Made by a program: the position numbers and the translations under genes
Assembly (NCBI GenBank): GCA_025464645.1
Contig: JAODGF010000090.1
Coordinates: 1 to 26,740, forward strand
Source: Methanosarcinales archaeon
GTDB taxonomy: Archaea > Halobacteriota > Syntropharchaeia > Alkanophagales > Methanospirareceae
Length of the DNA: 26,740 nucleotides
Direction: 5' to 3'
The notes under the pieces: generated by a model
The model's input: the letters and a program-made list of their open reading frames with translations, nothing else
Databases searched by the model: none
Told to the model about the DNA's origin: nothing
Part shown: piece by piece, positions 21,981-26,740 of the stretch
Layout: each line of letters opens with the position of its first letter
Numbering within the stretch: the first letter of the stretch is position 1

Positions 21981-22927
21981 TGAAAGCAAAAAAGAGGGTA
22001 AAACGAGCTAAGGAATGGAAGCGTGAGCAAGTCGAGAGCATAAAAAATTTGATTGGTTCCCATAGAACAGTAGGTATAGCAAAAATAAGAGGGTTGGGCG
22101 CTAAGCAACTCCAGCGAATAAGAAAAGAATTCAGGGATAAAGCAAGGTTGAGAGTATCACGAAATAGCTTGATTTCAATCTCGTTTAGGAAAAGCGGGAT
22201 GGATGAGGTGGCGAACTCCGTGGACGACCAGATGGCGTTGATATTCACTGATCTGGATGCTTTTGAATTGTATAAGGTGATAGAGGAGGGGAAAATACCA
22301 GCACCAATAAAAGCAGGTGCAGTTGCTCCTCATGATATTGTAATAGAGGAAGGACCTACGTCGCTTAAGCCCGGACCGATAGTAGGGGAATTGCAGAATT
22401 TGGGCATACCTGCGGGAATAGCAGGTGGGAAGGTGGTGATAAAACAAAGAAAAGTAGCGGTGGAAAGAGGAGAAAAAGTTTCTCCTGCACTTGCAGAGAT
22501 GTTAGCAAGGCTCGAAATCCACCCGATAAGGGAGGGATTGGATTTATGTGCGGTGTATGACACTAAAGAAGAAGTGCTATTCACGCCTGACGTTCTCCAT
22601 ATAGACCCCTCGAAGTACTTTTCTGATCTGAAAGAGGGAATAAAAGCGGCTTTATCGCTTGCCACGCACATAAAGTATGACTATCCAACTCGTCATACTA
22701 TTGGTGATTTAATAAGCGAGGCAAATGTAAAATCGGTGGCGTTGGCATTTAATATCGCTTATCCAACTTCCGTGACAATAAAACCGTTGATTCAAAAGGC
22801 TCATTCCAATGCACGAAATCTGTCCATAAATGCGTGCATATACGAACGCGAGACAATGCCTTATTTACTTGCGAAGGCATGTTCGCAGGCGCAAAGTCTG
22901 CGGGCGTATTTGGGTTTGGGTGAGTGA
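21980..22927 (+). CDS. rplJ: Large ribosomal subunit protein uL10 (P0), short form
   Basis: A 315-residue archaeal uL10, the anchor of the ribosomal stalk. The rRNA-binding N-terminal domain includes RTVGIAKIRGLGAKQLQRIRKEFRDKARLRVSRNSLI. The archaeal insertion domain follows (IPAGIAGGKVVIKQRKVAVERGEKVSPALAEML). The C-terminal spine has three helix segments with Ala/Leu patterns that should carry uL12 dimers. The protein stops at AYLGLGE with no acidic linker and no GLGALFG-like tail, which archaeal P0 proteins of about 335-345 residues usually have. A longer in-frame start at 21821 lies inside uL1 and is rejected. No uL12 gene follows. Confidence 0.94.
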   Translation: MKAKKRVKRAKEWKREQVESIKNLIGSHRTVGIAKIRGLGAKQLQRIRKEFRDKARLRVSRNSLISISFRKSGMDEVANSVDDQMALIFTDLDAFELYKVIEEGKIPAPIKAGAVAPHDIVIEEGPTSLKPGPIVGELQNLGIPAGIAGGKVVIKQRKVAVERGEKVSPALAEMLARLEIHPIREGLDLCAVYDTKEEVLFTPDVLHIDPSKYFSDLKEGIKAALSLATHIKYDYPTRHTIGDLISEANVKSVALAFNIAYPTSVTIKPLIQKAHSNARNLSINACIYERETMPYLLAKACSQAQSLRAYLGLGE

Positions 22928-22959
22928 CATTATAGACACAGATTAACGAAAGAAGGAAA

Positions 22960-23799
22960 ATGAAACTGAGATTCACGAAGATGGAGGCGAGGGGTAACGA
23001 TTTCATTCTGATAGACGATCGAGAAGACCAGATAGGGGAGGAAAAGAAAGGACAAATCGCACGATTTCTATGCCGAAGAAGATTCTCCGTAGGTGCTGAT
23101 GGTGTTTTGTTCTTATGCGCACCTACAACGAGTTCGTATGACGTGAGGATGCGAGTTTTCAATGCCGATGGTTCCGAGGCGGAGATGAGTGGAAACGGGA
23201 TGAGGTGTTTCGCCAAATACGTGTACGAAAGAGGGATAGTGCGAAGCAGGCGAATGAAAGTGGAGACGTTAGGGGGATTGATTATTCCAGAAGTAGAAGT
23301 CGATGAAAGAGGTTTTGGAGTAACTTCTATCAGGGTTTTTATGGGTAAGCCAGTGTTTGATAAAATAGACGAGGCGTTTTTTGTGAATGAACAAATAGGA
23401 GAGATTAAACTGACTTCATTAAGTCTTGGCAATCCTCATGCCGTGGTTATTGTGGATTCATTTAATGGGTTGGATGTGGATACCGTAGGAAAAAGTATAG
23501 AATCGCACCCTGCTTTTCCTGACAGGACTAATGTGGATTTTGTGATGGTAGAAGAGAGGGGAAAGAATGAGATAGGTGTGAGGACGTATGAAAGAGGGGT
23601 AGGAGAGACATTATCCTGTGGAACCGGGTCAACAGCTTCTGTGCTTACATTGAATGAACTCGGGTATATAAATGCGAGTGTACCAGTTAGGGTGCACACA
23701 AAAGGAGGGGATTTGCTGGTGGAGCTAAAAGAAGAAGGTGCGTATCTTGTGGGTCCCGCGGAAGTAGTGTATGAAGGGTATATGCTCAATAAGGAGTGA
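22960..23799 (+). CDS. dapF: Diaminopimelate epimerase
   Basis: A 279-residue DapF that interconverts LL- and meso-diaminopimelate in lysine synthesis. The two catalytic cysteines are Cys83 in MSGNGMRCFAKY and Cys220 in GETLSCGTGSTAS. MEARGNDFILIDD, VGADGVLFL and LSLGNPHAVV complete the substrate pocket. The ATG is preceded by AAGGAA and lies 32 bases after uL10, where uL12/P1 is normally found in archaea. It may ride on the ribosomal transcript. It ends 12 bases from the convergent archaemetzincin gene. Confidence 0.95.
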   Translation: MKLRFTKMEARGNDFILIDDREDQIGEEKKGQIARFLCRRRFSVGADGVLFLCAPTTSSYDVRMRVFNADGSEAEMSGNGMRCFAKYVYERGIVRSRRMKVETLGGLIIPEVEVDERGFGVTSIRVFMGKPVFDKIDEAFFVNEQIGEIKLTSLSLGNPHAVVIVDSFNGLDVDTVGKSIESHPAFPDRTNVDFVMVEERGKNEIGVRTYERGVGETLSCGTGSTASVLTLNELGYINASVPVRVHTKGGDLLVELKEEGAYLVGPAEVVYEGYMLNKE

Positions 23800-23811
23800 A
23801 AAATCCTAAAT

Positions 23812-24318
23812 CTAAACAATTTCCAATCTCAATTTCAATAGAATCGAACACTTACCGCACAGCTTAGCTGGCTTCATTCTCGCTTCGTATATTGAATTAG
23901 AGAATTGCATAACGCAATAGTTAGTGCAGTGCGGTAACCCAAAAACATGCCCGAGCTCGTGAATGGCTTCCTTTTTTATCAATTCCACGGAATCAAGCCT
24001 GTTGGTCGAGAGAACAGCACCTTTACCGGATTGTGCTACCCCAAACACAAAATTCATTCCCTCCACATATATGTCATCGCTTACAATCCATAAACATAAC
24101 AGAGACTCTTTTGCAGTTGATGTGCTTCTGATAAGATAACTCAGGAGAATAGAGGCATCGTATTGCTTTCTATTTGCATTATACGCACCTTTTACTGCCA
24201 TCGCTTCAAAATGAATCACTTCGGTTGTTTCTATCCCGAAAACATCTTCAAGTGCTTCTTTTACCGATGGCACCTTTGTTTCGCTATTTTTATCGTGAAA
24301 TATCCTGAGCTTCTTCAT
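23812..24318 (-). CDS. amzA: Archaemetzincin-type zinc metalloprotease
   Basis: 168 residues from the ATG at 24318, which has GGAG six bases upstream; a TTG at 24330 would absorb that site. The catalytic zinc motif is HELGHVFGLPHC (residues 120-131), followed by CVMQF at 135-139 (metzincin Met-turn region) and C-x2-C at 154 and 157, which form the second zinc site typical of archaemetzincins. The cysteine spacing after the active site is C-x3-C, where I recall C-x4-C for the family. Other landmarks are VFGVAQSGKGAVLSTNRL. Physiological substrates are unknown in archaea. It diverges from a DUF1614-like gene with closely spaced promoters. Confidence 0.9.
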   Translation of the reverse strand: MKKLRIFHDKNSETKVPSVKEALEDVFGIETTEVIHFEAMAVKGAYNANRKQYDASILLSYLIRSTSTAKESLLCLWIVSDDIYVEGMNFVFGVAQSGKGAVLSTNRLDSVELIKKEAIHELGHVFGLPHCTNYCVMQFSNSIYEARMKPAKLCGKCSILLKLRLEIV

Positions 24319-24335
24319 GCACTGCTCCAATAACC

Positions 24336-24360
24336 TTTATATACTTTGTTTCCTATAAAA
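24336..24360. promoter_or_regulatory. Overlapping divergent promoters of amzA and the membrane protein gene
   Basis: Two TATA-like boxes occur in 25 bases. TTTATATAC (24336-24344) is centred about 30 bases before the plus-strand ATG at 24371. TTTTATAG on the minus strand (24359-24352) is centred about 38 bases before the amzA ATG and would leave its GGAG site in the leader. Each box lies on the far side of the other, so the two polymerase complexes would compete. Confidence 0.45.
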
Positions 24361-24370
24361 CGTTGAAGGC

Positions 24371-25060
24371 ATGAGAAAAATAGTGAACAAGCCGGATTTG
24401 AAGATGTTTGTCTTCTATGGGCTGCTTCTTATACCAACTTCCTTTTTGTGCTATAAGGGGAGAGACTTATCTCTCTTCTTTGTCATCATGGCGATGCTTT
24501 TGACAAGTGTTATAGAGCTCCCAATCTACGAGCTTAGAACAAAAAAGCCGGAATACAGCGAGCCCGAAGCCCGGTGTATCGGTGAATTTTATGGAGTGCA
24601 AATCATAGAGGAGATGCAGGGAGACCGCGAAAGAACATATAAAACAAGGGTAACGTTGAACATGGGTGGCTTTATTATACCACTCTTTTTCTCCTTTTAT
24701 CTGCTGCTAAGTTATACCACACTCCTGTTAGAAATAGCGATGTCCATCTTACTAATAGCTGCCTTTTCTTACATACTTTCTGAGGTGAAAGCAGGCGTAG
24801 GTATAGTAATTCCGAGCTATGTGGGTATCCTTGCTATTCCTCTTGGACTTATACTCGCACCAGAATCCGGGAATATCGCAATAGCAGGGTTGATATTTGT
24901 ATTGGCAATTTTTGGCATTCTACTGGGGATGTTGATAACGTTGGCAACACTGCCAAAAGATGAAGTAGGCAGTGCATTCTTTAATCTCGGTGGCGTCGGC
25001 AGTTTCCATTCCATATACCTCATCTCCCTTTTGGCTTTGTTTATCGGAACAGTAGCATAA
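24371..25060 (+). CDS. DUF1614-like integral membrane protein
   Basis: A 229-residue protein with about seven hydrophobic segments (near 12-27, 33-52, 98-117, 119-137, 142-160, 165-190 and 207-229) and a hydrophilic stretch of about 40 residues after the second. LNMGGFIIPLFFSFYLL near 97 and the FNLGGVGSFHSIYLISL C-terminus resemble the archaeal DUF1614/COG4089 membrane family. Function is unknown. It lies nine bases before the mfnE-like gene on the same strand, so they probably share a transcript. The implied mRNA leader is only a few bases. Confidence 0.75.
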   Translation: MRKIVNKPDLKMFVFYGLLLIPTSFLCYKGRDLSLFFVIMAMLLTSVIELPIYELRTKKPEYSEPEARCIGEFYGVQIIEEMQGDRERTYKTRVTLNMGGFIIPLFFSFYLLLSYTTLLLEIAMSILLIAAFSYILSEVKAGVGIVIPSYVGILAIPLGLILAPESGNIAIAGLIFVLAIFGILLGMLITLATLPKDEVGSAFFNLGGVGSFHSIYLISLLALFIGTVA

Positions 25061-25069
25061 TGCATAAGT

Positions 25070-25750
25070 ATGACTAAAAGAGAGGGGGACAGAGTGATAA
25101 TAAAATTGGGTGGCAGTCTAATAGAAAGAGGCAGAGAGATCATACGGTTTCTTAGAGATTATGTGGAAGAGAAAGATAAAGCTCTAACCATAATATTAAT
25201 CCCTGGCGGGGGACCCTTTGTAGAAGTCGTAAGAAACCTCTCAGCAAACATCTCAATATCAGAGGAGACTGCGCATTGGATGGCTGTCCTCGCTATGCAC
25301 CAGTACGGTTTTTTTTTGGCAAATGGTGAAATTCGGATACCGGTAGTTGAAAGCATGAATAAAATAGACGGTGAACCTATACGCATATTACTACCCTATG
25401 AGATGCTAAAAGCAGATGATTGCTTACCGCATACATGGGATGTCACTTCAGACACGATAGCAGCGTTTGTTGCAAATAAAATAGGTGAAAAGACTTTCAT
25501 AAAACTAACAGACGTGGATGGAATAATAGACGAAAAAGGGCATCTTATCAGAGAAATCTATGCAGAAGAAATGGTAGAGCTCGAGGAGAGGAAGGGATGT
25601 GTTGACACGGAGCTCCCAAGATTTTTAATGCAGAATAAAATGAACTGCATAATTGTAAACGGCAACTTCCCAGATCGAATAATAGCTGCAATTGAAGGAA
25701 AAGAAACTCGGTGCACGAAAATACTATCTATACGTACAAAAACGTTTTAG
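25070..25750 (+). CDS. mfnE: Amino-acid-kinase-fold enzyme, probable MfnE
   Basis: A 226-residue protein of the amino acid kinase superfamily. Nucleotide-binding features are IIKLGGSLIERG (9-21), LIPGGGPFVEVVR (43-55), WDVTSDTIAAFVA (123-135) and KLTDVDGIID (145-154). This short, single-domain form with the LPHTWDVTSDTIA segment matches archaeal COG2054 proteins, which include MfnE, the kinase that converts aminomethylfuran phosphate to its diphosphate in methanofuran synthesis. Ftr in the same window uses that cofactor. The start may be the GTG at 25094, which has GAGGGG just before it, giving 218 residues. Its stop overlaps that of the convergent TFB gene. Confidence 0.75.
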   Translation: MTKREGDRVIIKLGGSLIERGREIIRFLRDYVEEKDKALTIILIPGGGPFVEVVRNLSANISISEETAHWMAVLAMHQYGFFLANGEIRIPVVESMNKIDGEPIRILLPYEMLKADDCLPHTWDVTSDTIAAFVANKIGEKTFIKLTDVDGIIDEKGHLIREIYAEEMVELEERKGCVDTELPRFLMQNKMNCIIVNGNFPDRIIAAIEGKETRCTKILSIRTKTF

Positions 25751-26667
25751 AAAGAAGAAGCCGTAGAAACTTTTTCGCGACGGGGATGCGAGGAAAGAGC
25801 ATCTATATTCAACTTTAAACTCTTCTCCAATTCCTTATACCTATTCCGAATTGTAATCTCAGTTGTACCTGCAATCTTGGCTATTTCCTTCTCTGCGCGA
25901 TACTCACCCTCATCATTACTTAAAACTGCGGCAATGTATATCGCCGCCGCTGCCGTTCCTATGGGTGCCCATCCTCGGGCTGCGCCCGCCCCCTTATTCT
26001 GCTTTAGTATTTCTATTGCCTTTTCCCTTGTCGCCTCACTTAATCCCAGCTCGGAGCAGAACCGAGGGATGTAGTGCGAGGGATCCGCAGGTGCAATCTT
26101 CAATCCAAATTTCCGTAAAAGAAAAATATATGCGCGTCTTATCTTCTTTAATGGACTTCTTGACACCTTTGCAATCTCTTTCAGTGTTCGTGGAACCCCG
26201 TATTGTCTGCAAATGATATACAGCATTGCAGAGACCAATTCTTCTATACTTCGTCCTTTAATCAAATTTTGCTTCGCCGCTTTTCGGTATAACACAGAAG
26301 TTGCCTCCTTGATATCGTTCGGTAGTTTAAGTGCACATGCCATTCTATCTATCTCGATAAGTGCGAATGCAAGAGTCTTTTCACTACTATCCATATTTAC
26401 CCATCGTAATCTTTGTATCCCCGCGGGCAATTTTGGCGTAGGTGTGCTCAGTCCTTTATCATGAATTCTATAACTCATACCAGGACCTGTTCTAACTCTT
26501 TTAGAAGCTTGTTCGGAGTCATATGCACGCCATTCGGGGCCGAGGTCCACGATATTCTCTGCTATTACCATCCCGCAGTCGGCACAGTAAAGTTCTGCGT
26601 GCTTAGAGTCCGATACCACGTTTTTTGACCCGCATTCGGGACATTTCCTTATTCGGTTTTCGTCCAT
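25747..26667 (-). CDS. tfb: Transcription initiation factor B (TFB), short B-linker form
   Basis: A 306-residue TFIIB homologue that bridges TBP-DNA and RNA polymerase. The zinc ribbon uses Cys9, Cys12, Cys28 and Cys31. The B-reader is present (MGPEWRAYD-like LGPEWRAYDSEQASKRVRTGPGMSYRIHDKGLST). Two cyclin repeats follow, with RGRSIEELVSAMLYIICR and a second repeat with GWAPIGTAAAAIYIAAVL, then the DNA-contacting EITIRNRYKELEK. Between HDKGLST and LAFAL there are about a dozen fewer residues than in Pyrococcus TFB1, so the B-linker region is shortened, although RLRW is kept. A C-terminal SSHPRREKVSTASSF tail is added. This may be a specialised TFB paralogue. Confidence 0.93.
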   Translation of the reverse strand: MDENRIRKCPECGSKNVVSDSKHAELYCADCGMVIAENIVDLGPEWRAYDSEQASKRVRTGPGMSYRIHDKGLSTPTPKLPAGIQRLRWVNMDSSEKTLAFALIEIDRMACALKLPNDIKEATSVLYRKAAKQNLIKGRSIEELVSAMLYIICRQYGVPRTLKEIAKVSRSPLKKIRRAYIFLLRKFGLKIAPADPSHYIPRFCSELGLSEATREKAIEILKQNKGAGAARGWAPIGTAAAAIYIAAVLSNDEGEYRAEKEIAKIAGTTEITIRNRYKELEKSLKLNIDALSSHPRREKVSTASSF

Positions 26668-26693
26668 ATCAATATCTATATATATTTTTCACC

Positions 26694-26700
26694 TATAAAA
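26694..26700 (-). promoter_or_regulatory. TATA box of tfb
   Basis: TTTTATA on the minus strand, centred about 30 bases before the tfb ATG, implying a very short leader. A second AT-rich ATATATAG element lies closer (about 12 bases) and is too near to act as a normal TATA box. The remaining bases to 26740 hold no visible gene. Confidence 0.5.
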
Positions 26701-26740
26701 TACTTTCCTTTTTTTCGCTACCTTTAAAAAGCGCAGCGAA

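Noticed and set aside
23801..23840. Second AAATC/CTAAA-type degenerate repeat
   Set aside because: Most of it encodes the C-terminal residues of the archaemetzincin and it lacks inverted-repeat ends, so I treat it as AT-rich coding sequence.
1..26740. CRISPR arrays, insertion sequences, prophage or rRNA genes
   Set aside because: No regularly spaced repeats, transposase or integrase motifs, phage structural genes or rRNA segments were seen in either strand.

Overview
The window is chromosomal DNA from an archaeon of the methanogen / anaerobic methane- or alkane-oxidiser branch of the Euryarchaeota. The evidence is a complete Ftr (formylmethanofuran:H4MPT formyltransferase), a probable methanofuran-biosynthesis kinase (MfnE), and archaeal information-processing genes: TFB, RpoK, RpoN, the PolD large subunit, FEN-1, eL18, Trm5 and archaemetzincin. 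Clear TATA boxes lie about 27-31 bases before several start codons. An ANME-1/Syntrophoarchaeia-like source is a reasonable guess, but nothing here proves it.

Layout. 1-2076 (minus): a nuoE-nuoF pair for NADH-linked electron transfer, with nuoF cut by the window edge. 2221-5393 (minus): a TatD-type hydrolase, an ATP-grasp ligase and the tRNA m1G37 methyltransferase Trm5. 5474-7391 (minus): the archaeal eL18-uL13-uS9-RpoN-RpoK cluster, interrupted by a tRNA-Pro(CGG) gene. 7470-9183 (minus): hemD and ftr. 9279-9506 (plus): a small unknown gene. 9499-14133 (minus): DNA polymerase D large subunit with a 495-residue intein carrying a LAGLIDADG endonuclease, inserted at the catalytic aspartate motif. 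14241-17083 (plus): a ThiC-family radical SAM gene translationally coupled to a RACo-like 2Fe-2S/ASKHA corrinoid activator. 17130-17561 (minus): RNase HI. 17663-19760 (plus): a BatA-like VWA protein and a BatD-like membrane protein. 19800-20798 (minus): FEN-1. 20884-23799 (plus): uL11-uL1-uL10-dapF, with no uL12/P1 gene where one is expected. 23812-24318 (minus): archaemetzincin. 24371-25750 (plus): a DUF1614-like membrane protein and MfnE. 25747-26667 (minus): TFB.

The genes form several themes: C1 carrier metabolism (Ftr, MfnE), tetrapyrrole/corrinoid metabolism (HemD, the ThiC-like/RACo-like pair), replication and repair (PolD with a terminal PIP-like motif, FEN-1 with a PIP box, RNase HI), and translation/transcription. 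Gene density is very high and no gene-free stretch exceeds 300 bases. No CRISPR array, insertion sequence or rRNA was seen. The best candidates for a new system are the coupled ThiC-like/RACo-like operon, the full-length PolD intein with an atypical C-terminal splice junction, and several unexplained intergenic repeats.
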